Positions 22,331 through 34,061 of a stretch of DNA of 64,000 nt are shown in pieces. The notes beneath the pieces are model-generated. The model searched no databases, was not told where the DNA came from, and saw only the letters and a program-made list of their open reading frames with translations. This stretch comes from Closterium sp. Naga37s-1 (Eukaryota; Streptophyta; Zygnematophyceae; Desmidiales; Closteriaceae), in NCBI GenBank assembly GCA_947471745.1, contig CANJKZ010000774.1:806001-870000 (forward strand), in the 5' to 3' direction. Each line of letters begins with the position of its first letter. Positions within the stretch are counted from its first letter, which is position 1. A program made the translations under genes and the position numbers.

Positions 22331-25300
22331 TTAATATATATCCTTGTCTTGCATGTTCTTCTCTAAAAGCCTCAAGTCAAACAGGTGGCACATGGTTGGT
22401 CGACCATGGGGACAATTCCAAGGTGACTGCAACGTTGACAGCTGGCACAGGATCTGAAACATAATCCAGGAGAAGTAAAATTATTGGTCAATATTGACGC
22501 AGCAAAAAAATAGAGAGTATTTTCAAAAAAGAAAATCGCCACGTATTTATGGACGAATCATCATACCTTGCTCATCTGCGCCTGGCTGAGCGCCGTGCCA
22601 ATCATGACGGAGCTCCTGCACGCCCTTGAAGCCAGCATGGCCCGCACCCGTGACGGCCGCACTGCTACAATCGTTGATGGCGATGCTGACGGTGATGGCG
22701 CTGGTGCCTCTGCAGCTCCAGACCTCCCCTTACGCGGAGAAGGACCCCCAACCGTGCCGCTCTCGTTGTTGATCTCACTGCGCCGGACTTGCGGAGAGCT
22801 TGTTGAGTTTTCATGCAGTGAACCTTGGTGATTTTCAGCACCAGGTGCACCATCCGTTCCATCTTTTGCGGCACCGGTTGCATGAAAGAGGACAGCATCA
22901 GGGAGAGAAGCAGAACCAGCAGGTGTTTCTGGGTCGGGGAGGGGTGCGTCTGCCAGCATTGAGATGAGCTCACACACGTCTGGAGGAAGGGAACAGAAGA
23001 GCGGGAACGGGCACCTTTTCAAATTTGATGAAAGGATGGAGAGGCACGATATCGGATGAGAGGGGCAAAGTGCACAATGGTGAAATAAAATAAACTTCAT
23101 AATCTAAAATTGGTTGGCAAATGTGGAAAGTTTGTGCATTCAATATGGGTAACAAATAAGCAGCAAGGCATATAGCAGCAATAGAGGCGGCTATTAGTGT
23201 TTAAAGACCTGAGAAATAAAGAGCACCGGACCATCTGAGCTTATGACAGGCCAAACTCACCAGAAGCACCAAATACGATGTTCTTCGAGAAAGGCACGGC
23301 TGAGAGGCAGAATCGACGGCCGGATGGAGCACTCTCGTCCACGGAGAAATGAAAGCCGTTGGATCTGATGATGAGAGGGGTGGATTGAGGTAAGAGTTCG
23401 GCGAAGTAGGCAGTGGAGAGGAAGGGTGACGAGATCGAAGGGCCGATGAAGGCAAAACGGAAGGGGAGGGCATGAGGGATGTCAATACAGAGTCATATCG
23501 AAACTCGATGCATAAAGAAGAGGAAGGGACATGAGGAATGGATGTCTAATCGTGGGAACATGAAAGGCCACAGCAATCAGTTAAGGATGTCTCTGTAAGA
23601 GGGATGATAAAAACAGAGTGCAGGAGAATGTGGGAAAGAAGAGGGGTAAGGTGATCAGAGACCTGAGTGGTTAGGTGTGATGCATGTGTGTGATGGCAAC
23701 ATGACAAAACTAGCTAGATGGCCTGTATGTCTGAGATCAAAAGGGCGATCACATATCCCACATTACTATTGTGTGCACCTGAATGTGGGCATGTGTGCCG
23801 ATACAATAACTTCTTCTGTTGGTGAAAAATCCAGCCGTTGCGGCCTGCAGAGACAGTCCAGGGCAGTTGCAGAGAGCAAGCAGAGATGAGCAAGCAGAGA
23901 TGAGCGAGCAGAGATGAGCAAGCAGAGATGAGCAAGCAGAGATGAGCAAGCAGAGATGAGCAAGCAGAGATGAGCAAGCAGAGATGAGCGAGCAGAGATG
24001 AGCAAGCAGAGATGAGCAAGCAGAGATGAGCAAGCAGAGATGAGCAAGCAGAGATGAGCAAGCAGAGATGAGCAAGCAGAGATGAGCAAGCAGAGATGAG
24101 CAAGCAGAGATGAGCAAGCAGAGATGAGCAAGCAGAGATGAGCAAGCAGAGATGAGCAAGCAGAGATGAGCAAGCAGAGATGAGCAAGCAGAGATGAGCA
24201 AGCAGAGATGAGCAAGCAGAGATGAGCAAGCAGAGATGAGCAAGCAGAGATGAGCAAGCAGAGATGAGCAAGCAGAGATGAGCAAGCAGAGATGAGCAAG
24301 CAGAGATGAGCAAGCAGAGATGAGCAAGCAGAGATGAGCAAGCAGAGATGAGCGAGCAGAGATGAGCAAGCAGAGATGAGCAAGCAGAGATGAGCAAGCA
24401 GAGATGAGCAAGCAGAGATGAGCAAGCAGAGATGAGCAAGCAGAGATGAGCAAGCAGAGATGAGCAAGCAGAGATGAGCAAGCAGAGATGAGCAAGCAGA
24501 GATGAGCAAGCAGAGATGAGCAAGCAGAGATGAGCAAGCAGAGATGAGCAAGCAGAGATGAGCAAGCAGAGATGAGCAAGCAGAGATGAGCAAGCAGAGA
24601 TGAGCAAGCAGAGATGAGCAAGCAGAGATGAGCGAGCAGAGATGAGCAAGCAGAGATGAGCAAGCAGAGATGAGCGAGCAGAGATGAGCAAGCAGAGATG
24701 AGCAAGCAGAGATGAGCAAGCAGAGATGAGCAAGCAGAGATGAGCAAGCAGAGATGAGCAAGCAGAGATGAGCAAGCAGAGATGAGCAAGCAGAGATGAG
24801 CAAGCAGAGATGAGCAAGCAGAGATGAGCAGAGAGCAGCAGAGATGAGCAAGCAGAGATGAGCAGATGAGCAGCAGAGATGAGCAAGCAGAGATGAGCAA
24901 GCAGAGATGAGCAAGCAGAGATGAGCAAGCAGAGATGAGCAAGCAGAGATGAGCAAGCAGAGATGAGCAAGCAGAGATGAGCAAGCAGAGATGAGCAAGC
25001 AGAGATGAGCAAGCAGAGATGAGCAAGCAGAGATGAGCAAGCAGAGATGAGCAAGCAGAGATGAGCAAGCAGAGATGAGCAAAGCAGAGATGAGCAAGCA
25101 GAGATGAGCAAGCAGAGATGAGCAAGCAGAGATGAGCAAGCAGAGATGAGCAAGCAGAGATGAGCAAGCAGAGATGAGCAAGCAGAGATGAGCAAGCAGA
25201 GATGAGCAAGCAGAGATGAGCAAGCAGAGATGAGCAAGCAGAGATGAGCAAGCAGAGATGAGCAAGCAGAGATGAGCAAGCAGAGATGAGCAAGCAGAGA

Positions 25301-28300
25301 TGAGCAAGCAGAGATGAGCAAGCAGAGATGAGCAAGCAGAGATGAGCAAGCAGAGATGAGCGAGCAGAGATGAGCAAGCAGAGATGAGCGAGCAGAGATG
25401 AGCAAGCAGAGATGAGCAAGCAGAGATGAGCAAGCAGAGATGAGCAAGCAGAGATGAGCGAGCAGAGATGAGCAAGCAGAGATGAGCAAGCAGAGATGAG
25501 CGAGCAGAGATGAGCAAGCAGAGATGAGCAAGCAGAGATGAGCAAGCAGAGATGAGCAAGCAGAGATGAGCAAGCAGAGATGAGCAAGCAGAGATGAGCA
25601 AGCAGAGATGAGCAAGCAGAGATGAGCAAGCAGAGATGAGCAAGCAGAGATGAGCAAGCAGAGATGAGCGAGCAGAGATGAGCAAGCAGAGATGAGCGAG
25701 CAGAGATGAGCAAGCAGAGATGAGCAAGCAGAGATGAGCAAGCAGAGATGAGCAAGCAGAGATGAGCAAGCAGAGATGAGCAAGCAGAGATGAGCAAGCA
25801 GAGATGAGCAAGCAGAGATGAGCAAGCAGAGATGAGCAAGCAGAGATGAGCAAGCAGAGATGAGCAAGCAGAGATGAGCAAGCAGAGATGAGCAAGCAGA
25901 GATGAGCAAGCAGAGATGAGCAAGCAGAGATGAGCAAGCAGAGATGAGCAAGCAGAGATGAGCAAGCAGAGATGAGCAAGCAGAGATGAGCAAGCAGAGA
26001 TGAGCAAGCAGAGATGAGCAAGCAGAGATGAGCAAGCAGAGATGAGCAAGCAGAGATGAGCGAGCAGAGATGAGCAAGCAGAGATGAGCGAGCAGAGATG
26101 AGCGAGCAGAGATGAGCAAGCAGAGATGAGCAAGCAGAGATGAGCAAGCAGAGATGAGCAAGCAGAGATGAGCAAGCAGAGATGAGCAAGCAGAGATGAG
26201 CAAGCAGAGATGAGCAAGCAGAGATGAGCAAGCAGAGATGAGCAAGCAGAGATGAGGAAGCAGAGATGAGCAAGCAGAGATGAGCAAGCAGAGATGAGCA
26301 AGCAGAGATGAGCAAGCAGAGATGAGCGAGCAGAGATGAGCAAGCAGAGATGAGCAAGCAGAGATGAGCGAGCAGAGATGAGCAAGCAGAGATGAGCAAG
26401 CAGAGATGAGCGAGCAGAGATGAGCAAGCAGAGATGAGAAAGCAGAGATGAGCAAGCAGAGATGAGCAAGCAGAGATGAGCAAGCAGAGATGAGCAAGCA
26501 GAGATGAGCAAGCAGAGATGAGCAAGCAGAGATGAGCAAGCAGAGATGAGCAAGCAGAGATGAGCAAGCAGAGATGAGCGAGCAGAGATGAGCAAGCAGA
26601 GATGAGCAAGCAGAGATGAGCGAGCAGAGATGAGCAAGCAGAGATGAGCAAGCAGAGATGAGCAAGCAGAGATGAGCAAGCAGAGATGAGCAAGCAGAGA
26701 TGAGCAAGCAGAGATGAGCAAGCAGAGATGAGCAAGCAGAGATGAGCAAGCAGAGATGAGCAAGCAGAGATGAGCAAGCAGAGATGAGCAAGCAGAGATG
26801 AGCAAGCAGAGATGAGCAAGCAGAGATGAGCAAGCAGAGATGAGCAAGCAGAGATGAGCGAAGCAGAGATGAGCAAGCAGAGATGAGCAAGCAGAGATGA
26901 GCAAGCAGAGATGAGCAAGCAGAGATGAGCAAGCAGAGATGAGCAAACAGAGATGAGCAAGCAGAGATGAGCAAGCAGAGATGAGCAAGCAGAGATGAGC
27001 AAGCAGAGATGAGCAAGCAGAGATGAGCAAGCAGAGATGAGCGAGCAGAGATGAGCAAGCAGAGATGAGCGAGCAGAGATGAGCAAGCAGAGATGAGCAA
27101 GCAGAGATGAGCGAGCAGAGATGAGCAAGCAGAGATGAGCAAGCAGAGATGAGCGAGCAGAGATGAGCAAGCAGAGATGAGCAAGCAGAGATGAGCAAGC
27201 AGAGATGAGCAAGCAGAGATGAGCAAGCAGAGATGAGCAAGCAGAGATGAGCAAGCAGAGATGAGCAAGCAGAGATGAGCAAGCAGAGATGAGCAAGCAG
27301 AGATGAGCAAGCAGAGATGAGCGAGCAGAGATGAGCAAGCAGAGATGAGCGAGCAGAGATGAGCAAGCAGAGATGAGCGAGCAGATGAGCAAGCAGAGAT
27401 GAGCAAGCAGAGATGAGCAAGCAGAGATGAGCAAGCAGAGATGAGCAAGCAGAGATGAGCAAGCAGAGATGAGCAAGCAGAGATGAGCAAGCAGAGATGA
27501 GCAAGCAGAGATGAGCAAGCAGAGATGAGCAAGCAGATATGAGCAAGCAGAGATGAGCAAGCAGAGATGAGCAAGCAGAGATGAGCAAGCAGAGATGAGC
27601 AAGCAGAGATGAGCAAGCAGAGATGAGCAAGCAGAGATGAGCAAGCAGAGATGAGCAAGCAGAGATGAGCGAGCAGAGATGAGCAAGCAGAGATGAGCGA
27701 GCAGAGATGAGCAAGCAGAGATGAGCAAGCAGAGATGAGCAAGCAGAGATGAGCAAGCAGAGATGAGCAAGCAGAGATGAGCAAGCAGAGATGAGCAAGC
27801 AGAGATGAGCGAGCAGAGATGAGCAAGCAGAGATGAGCGAGCAGAGATGAGCAAGCAGAGATGAGCAAGCAGAGATGAGCAAGCAGAGATGAGCAAGCAG
27901 AGATGAGCAAGCAGAGATGAGCAAGCAGAGATGAGCAAGCAGAGATGAGCAAGCAGAGATGAGCAAGCAGAGATGAGCGAGCAGAGATGAGCAAGCAGAG
28001 ATGAGCGAGCAGAGATGAGCAAGCAGAGATGAGCGAGCAGAGATGAGCAAGCAGAGATGAGCAAGCAGAGATGAGCAAGCAGAGATGAGCAAGCAGAGAT
28101 GAGCAAGCAGAGATGAGCAAGCAGAGATGAGCAAGCAGAGATGAGCAAGCAGAGATGAGCAAGCAGAGATGAGCAAGCAGAGATGAGCAAGCAGAGATGA
28201 GCAAGCAGAGATGAGCAAAACACATGATGAGCAAAACACATGATGAGCAAAACACATGATGAGCAAAACACATGATGAGCAAAACACATGATGAGCAAAA

Positions 28301-31300
28301 CACATGATGAGCAAAACACATGATGAGCAAAACACATGATGAAAGAACGAGAAGCGGGACGAAGAGACGAGGGAGAAAAGAAGGAAACAGGCTAGCATCA
28401 CCTACGACCGCTCATAAGCCATGGATGCAGCAAAAAGCGACACGCAGAGCGCTCAGGAAGCATGCAGAGGTGGATTGAGCAGCGCAGAGGCTCCCGGATG
28501 ACAACTGTGGATTGCACATCTAACGCGCGAGGGACACAACAAGTTGACTTAAGATGGGATGGAAATACGCCCTCAAAATAGCACCACTCAAACTCTCACT
28601 CGCACCACTCACTCTCACTCGCACCACTCACACTCTCACCACTGACAGTCCTCGCACTATGCACACTCACACGAGCAGCGGCTGTCTGTTGAGCAGCGTG
28701 CATCGCATGAGGCGCTCAAAGTTGAACTTCTCGTCCGATGCATGCTGATGAGCCAGTGGGGGAGGGGGGGGTTTGGATGAGATGACGTGTGAAAAGGAGG
28801 ACGCAAGTACAGACAAGGACATACGCAGGAGTGAGATGGCCTAAACTGTGCCACAACTCATGCCAACATGCATGCTGTACCTGATCCACGATGAAGAGAT
28901 CAGATCCCAGCCGTCCAATGATGAACCCAAGGTTGAACTGGCCAATCACAGCCATGCTGGCGAAGTCGCGCTTGTCAAACCGCCGCTCCAGCTCCCGTGC
29001 TGCCGCCTCCAATGCTGCCTCCTTGCCCTCCCCTTCATGCTGAATCTTCCTTCCACCACTGCTGTGTGCAGCGTTACTCGTACCATCAGCCACTGACGCC
29101 GCTGCAAAGCTTCTTTGCCTCTCACTCTTGCCGTGCCCTGCCACTCCCCTTCGCCCCTCCCTCTTCTCCCTCGCCTCCCTCTCAGCGCGTCGCCGCCACA
29201 CTTGCTGCACGCGCCGCATGTTGAACTGCACCTGCACGCTGCCCTCTGCGCCCCTCACCTCCCACCCTTCCCCTGACCCTGCCACTCGGTTCGCACCCAA
29301 TGCAGCCCCCTCTTCCGTCTCCATTCCTTCTATCCTCACCCCTCTCTCGCCTCCTTCCTGTCCCTCCTCTCCTTCCAACTCCCCTGCGTGCCCGCCGCAA
29401 CATCTCCCCTTCCCTGCCCCCTCTGCCACAGCCATCTCAGAAGTTTCGTGCTGCCCGGCCAACTGGGTACCGGGCAGCAGCTGTGAGCCCACCAGTTCGG
29501 GAAGGTCAGCCTGGGTAATTTCTTGAGTCATCAGGGGCAGTTCCAGAACACTTTTACCTGCCCACTCATCCCGGGTTGCCTCCTGCAAGCCACCATGAAC
29601 CCCACATTGAGCAGCATCATGCCTTTCCCCATCGTGACTCCTGCCCCTTTCCACTGGCATTTCCCCTCCCTCCCCTTCTACCTGCTCCACTTCCCTTACT
29701 TCATCAGTATCCTCATCCTCCTCGCTCTGATCCTCGTCTCTCTCCACTGCTTTCCCCTTCCCACAGTCCTCCGCCGAACCATATCCAGCTCTCCCTCTCA
29801 CACGTCCCCCCACATCCACACCGGCCATCTTGCCTCCCCCGCTTCCCCCTTTCCCTCGTCCTCCCCCGCCCCTCTTCCCCAGCCAAGCATCGAGCCCCGC
29901 CTGTCTCCCATCCGCCCCTCCCCGCGCCCTTTCCACCCCTCCACTGCTCTCTACCCCCGCCCTTCCCCTCCCCACGCCTCGGCTTCCCACCCCTTGCGCC
30001 TGAGCAGCAACACCCCTCATGGATCGCTGCCCCCCTCCCCTCACTGCCCTGCTGCTTCCATCCCTCCTTCCCACATTGGCTCCTTCACTCTCCCTCTCCT
30101 CTTCCTCCTCTTCCTGCTCTGGCTCCTCCTCTTCCTCTTCCTCTTCTGCTTCCTCTTCCTCCACTTGCTGCACTCTCTGCCAGTCTCTCTGCCGCTCAGC
30201 GGCTGCCTTGTGACGCGTCTCATACCCCCGAGACAAAGAGCTCCTGTCTGCTGTGCCGTCACCACACGTCACATCCTTGCCTCTGTCGTCGCCCATACCC
30301 ATACCCATGCCCATACCCATACCCATGCCCATACCCACACCCACAATCTTGCCCACACCCACACCCAAACCCAAGCCCTTGCCCTTGGCTTTTCCTTTAC
30401 CCTGGGGGCTCATGAGCAGCAGGCGGCGCATGGCTGCCGCCTTGCTCTCGCTCCACTGCAGCGTGGTTGCACTGCCTCCTCCTATTCCTCCTGCTCTTGC
30501 TGCGCCCCATCCTGCTGCTCCTGCTGCTCCTCCTGCAAACACACTCCCTTCTCCTCGTTCTGCTATTGCTCCTCCTCTCCCCCCTGTCGACCCCCACACT
30601 GGCCCCCCCTGTGCTGCGTCCACTCTTCCCTCCCCACGCTCACACTGATGCCGCAGCTGCTCTCTGTCTCCCTCCCCTTCCACCACCTCCACCCCTTCTT
30701 CGTCCTCCTCCATCTGCCCACCCCCGTTCAACTCGTCTCCACCACACCTGCCCCCATCATTATCCGCATCTCCTGTTTTGCCATCATCCCCACCCGAACG
30801 TTCTGCAAGTTTCCCTGTTCTATCGCTACTGCCTATGTGCTCCACCACTCCACACCTCTTGCCCACACGCCCACCACCATTAATTCCAACCCCCCCAACA
30901 GCACCACCACCACTATCACTACTCACCCTCACTCGCTTCCTCCTCCCCTCCTCCTCCTCTTCCTCTCCCTCTTCACCACCCTCCCCCTCATCCTCACCAT
31001 CCCCTACCCCTCTCCTCACACCCCTTCTCACCCCTCCCTTCTCCCCAACCTCCCTCCTCACCCGTTCCTCTAACCCCTTCCCCACCGAACCAGCCGGCGC
31101 GGCTCGGTAGACATACCTGTCCGGAGAGTAATACTCCGACAGCGCCGCTCGCAGCCCCGACAGCAGCGCCGCCTCCGAGTGCAAAAACACCTTGCGCTTA
31201 TCCGGGGTCACGTTCACGTCATAAGCATCCGCGCTAAGCGAAACGTTTAGGAAAGCGGCGGGGAACTGCAGGGAGTTGAAGGAGCGGTAGAGCTCGTTGA

Positions 31301-33096
31301 GCAGCTTGGAGAGGCGCGGCAGGTCCACCGGGCGGCCGTTGAGGAAGAAGAACTGCCGGTCCCCTGCTGACCTGCCACTGCCCGCCCCTGGCCTGGATAG
31401 GAACCCGGTTACTCTGCAGCACGAGGCTGGTAGCGGCGCAGGGGCAGTGGCAGCTGCACTGGTCGCAGCAGAAGGAAGAGCAGGAGCAGCAGGAGCAGCA
31501 GCAGCGGCAGAAGAAGGGGAGAGAGGGAAGGTGATATCAACAGGGTCCAGGCCCCCAGCAGCCTTGGCGCCAAAGACAGCGATGATGTTTTCCCGCATCG
31601 ACCCTGTGCCAGCTGTCTGCACCACAGTGGTGCGCGCGCTGCTCCGCCCGCTCTGATTGGTGCAGAGGATGCGCGCGTGTGTGGACACCACACAGTACGC
31701 CTGCAAGGCGCTCACCAGCTTCGCAAACTCCCGCCGCACGTTCCGCTCAAACTCCCTCCGCCGCACGGGCAGCGGCGAGAAAATCTTCGCCATGCTGACC
31801 GTCGTTCCGACTGCTGATCGGAGGAGGAATACAGGAGGTTGGGAGGTGGGTGGTGTGATGTTTGCGGGTCAGAACTAGCAAGCAACCTGTCAAACCAACA
31901 ATTTCACAGTGCCCACGTGCCCCCCACGTGGCCCCCACGTGCCCCGGTTTACCTCCCACCCTCCAGCCAGTTCCTAGTCAGACTCCAACCACTCCAACCA
32001 TATCTGTGCCAAGCCCACAGCTCCTTCACGCCTACCTTTCAGGCTCTCACCCCCATCGCCCTCACTCTCCAAGCCCCCACCTGCCAGCTGTCACCTGACA
32101 CACCACACCCCCCCTCGCCCAAAACACCCGTTCGCTCACAATCCCCTATGCTCCGACAGCCACAACTGCCACAACCCTGAGCGCTCTCAACGCCGCTTGA
32201 CCACCCTCAACGCTCCTTGGGGCGCCCAGGCGTCACCTGCCAGTTGGGAGGCGCCACCCCACAGCCGTTGTCCGCCACCTCGATGAGCTCCGCGCCGAAG
32301 TCCTTGAGGCGCACCTCCACACTCGTCGCTCCCGCGTCCAGACTGTTCTCCACCAGCTCCTTCACCGCCGCCGCCACGTCCAGCACCACCTGGGGTGGGG
32401 GAGAGAGGGGAGGAGGTGGGGGTTCGGGGATGCAAGGAGCACGTATCCCACCGGCCGATTCTAGGCTGTTCTCCAGCACCTCCTTCACCGCCGCTGCCAC
32501 GTCCAACACCACCTGCGTGACACGGCGACGGCGGAGGGAGGAGGGGTGGAGGAGCAGGAGGCGGCGGAAAGGGCATCACAATGGCTGCTCTCCGCGAGCT
32601 CCTTCCCCGCTGTCGACGGGCCCAGCACCACCTGAATCACACGAGGACAAGGTGTGAACTAGCGGGGCGAGAAAGAATATGTTTTTGAGTCGGCTCAACT
32701 GCGACGGGGTTCACACTACTGTTCAGTAAACTCTCAACACGTGTCAGGGCTGATCTCAGCGGCGTGGCGTGCGGTGCTCCTCCCGCCAGATTTATGCTCG
32801 GCAAAGACGAGCGGCGAGCGGGAGACTATACGGGGGGTTGCGGGTTGAGAGGAGCTCTGGGGGAGTGCGACAGACTGCGCGCCGCAGACGACGTCGCCGT
32901 GCAGGAAACTGCGCAATTGCACTAAAGGCACGAGAGTAGTTTAAACGCTTGAGCTATTCGGGCTCACCTGTCCCGAGCATATGCGGTGAATGGCGGCCTT
33001 ATCAATTGCTCGGATCATGGTTCCCCTGCCGCTGGCGTTATCGATACCATCGGCGACATCATCGTTTGTATTTGCGGGCATACAGTGAGCAGGCAT
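22331..33096 (-). CDS. PMS1: MutL-type mismatch repair protein, PMS1/PMS2 class
   Basis: Subunit of the MutL-alpha heterodimer with MLH1, a nuclear latent endonuclease nicking the strand to be repaired. Recognised exons: 33096-32968, 32389-32237, 31810-28881, 28744-28673, 23364-23261, 22979-22567 and 22453-22331. The first in-frame ATG after a stop is at 33096; 33081 and 33018 are also possible. Exon 1 ends IHRICSGQ, and exon 2 carries the ATP-binding helix ([10 protein letters not shown]) and DNGCG. Exon 3 (~976 codons) holds the rest of the N-terminal fold ([12 protein letters not shown]) and a very long Glu/Gly-rich linker. The endonuclease motif DQHA(x)2E(x)4E spans exons 3-4; ACRSS and CPHGRP follow. 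The ~90 residues containing the ATP lid and GFRGEAL motif should lie between 32236 and 31811 but no such exon is visible. A second short segment is not found between 28672 and 23365. The linker is far longer than in plant or animal PMS. Confidence 0.85.
23871..28210. repeat. 14-bp minisatellite, about 310 copies
   Basis: Uninterrupted tandem array of ATGAGCAAGCAGAG, about 4.3 kb. The main variant has G in place of A (AGCGAGC), scattered irregularly. A few out-of-period units occur near 24830, 25080, 26865 and 27385. The minus strand contains no stop codon in any frame because the unit lacks stops in all phases, so three overlapping 1,500-residue frames result; none is a gene. The array sits in a PMS1 intron between the DQHASDE exon (28673) and the exon at 23364. 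Confidence 0.97.
28211..28338. repeat. 16-bp minisatellite, eight copies
   Basis: Eight near-perfect copies of ATGAGCAAAACACATG directly follow the 14-bp array. The first eight bases (ATGAGCAA) are shared with the 14-bp unit, so one array probably arose from the other by a change of unit. Confidence 0.95.
30290..30375. repeat. CCCATA/CCCACA hexamer tract in PMS1 linker
   Basis: About 14 hexamers of CCCATA, CCCATG and CCCACA type, within the long exon of PMS1. On the coding strand they give an alternating Gly-Met and Gly-Val run in the disordered linker. Confidence 0.8.
32330..32631 (-). repeat. Tandem triplication of PMS1 exon 2 start
   Basis: Three copies of a ~120-bp unit begin at 32631, 32512 and 32389, each with its own CAG acceptor followed by GTGGTG(C/T)TGG. 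The third copy is the conserved exon ([16 protein letters not shown]). The second reads [16 protein letters not shown] and then departs. The first is strongly decayed ([15 protein letters not shown]). Only the third continues into the conserved DNGCG part, so the others look like decaying exon copies in intron 1. Confidence 0.85.
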
Positions 33097-34061
33097 GCTA
33101 AAAGAAGTAGTATCTTAGACGGTGACGAATAAGTAGTATCTTAGGAACAGAAAGGATGGCCAGAACGGAGAAACATGAGTGTGCTAACTCTGGGGTCTAC
33201 GGGAATGGCGCCTTCAATCTCACACGTTCCACAATTAAAGCTCAAGGCCCAAATTGTTCAACCTTAGTAAGGTTGACCTCTGGGTAGCGTGAGAGGAAGG
33301 TTGACTTGTTTGAAGTTGGTGTGTTTAGTTTCGCGCAGCTTCTCGCTACACAGTCAGAATTTTCGCTGACTCAGCAAACCCCAGGAAGCAACTCGGTTCT
33401 GGTTCTCGAGTCCCAAATTGCACTCACAATATTCTTGGTGTTTCCTGCTTTCCGATTCGTCCAAAAATTGATGGCCAATCAAATTGCATCGCACTTCTCG
33501 TAACCACAATTCGCAACCAAAACAACACTCAGAAAGCACTCCGATCAACTTTAGTAAGCTTGTCCCGCGCGCTCTGCAATTTGGGCCTTGAGCTTTAAGT
33601 TAAGCAACTCGAATTCAATTTTTGTTTTCAACTCGGCTTCAATCTCACGAGAGTGGCAGTTCTGGTTCTACAGCTCGAATTCAAATTTGGAAACCGGCAC
33701 GCGTTTGTGAGGTCTGCGATAAAAGGCAATATCATTTACTTTGCTCGTCCAATTGCACTCGTGCTTGTTCATGGTAGCTTGTATCTCGTAACATGGCGAG
33801 CTTTCGCCCATGCTCTCCTCATGCTCGCGACGAGCCAACTGTTGAATTTCTGGATGCTTCCATTCCATGGTCAGGGTACACAACCCTTCGCTCAAGTTTC
33901 TTGTGAGGGTTATCCTTTGTCGGCCTATCAAGTTTATGTCTCTGCTGAATGTATGAGCCGAGAGCAGTAACGCCCGTCTTGTTCCTGGGTACTAGTACCA
34001 GCCTGTCGTCCCTGCGTTATTTTCCTAATAAAGGCACGGGTGCGACAGGTTTCGTGCAGCC
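33097..34061. promoter_or_regulatory. Divergent intergenic region PMS1 / U2AF35
   Basis: 965 bp between the start codons of two head-to-head host genes, so it must contain both promoters. TTTCCTAATAAAGG lies about 40 bp before the U2AF35 start. No convincing TATA box can be assigned. The middle is AT-richer than the genes and contains no supported coding sequence. Confidence 0.55.

Noticed and set aside
23871-28210. CRISPR-like array
   Set aside because: Pure 14-bp tandem repeat with no unique spacers, in a nuclear eukaryotic gene.
23714-28401. Three overlapping minus-strand open frames of more than 1,500 codons
   Set aside because: They are the 14-bp minisatellite read in three phases, with the same Leu/Ser/Ala/Cys/His repeat in each. 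They lie in a PMS1 intron and have no family resemblance.
28400-28672. Possible PMS1 exon following NRQPLL
   Set aside because: A weak REPLRC-like stretch after a CAG can be read on the minus strand, but it soon departs from the family and phases could not be settled.
29523-31073. Long plus-strand frame rich in Pro/Ser/His
   Set aside because: Antisense shadow of the Glu/Gly-rich linker of PMS1, which has strong family evidence on the other strand at both its ends.
33306-33970. Small frames between PMS1 and U2AF35
   Set aside because: Short, no recognisable family, in a divergent promoter region.
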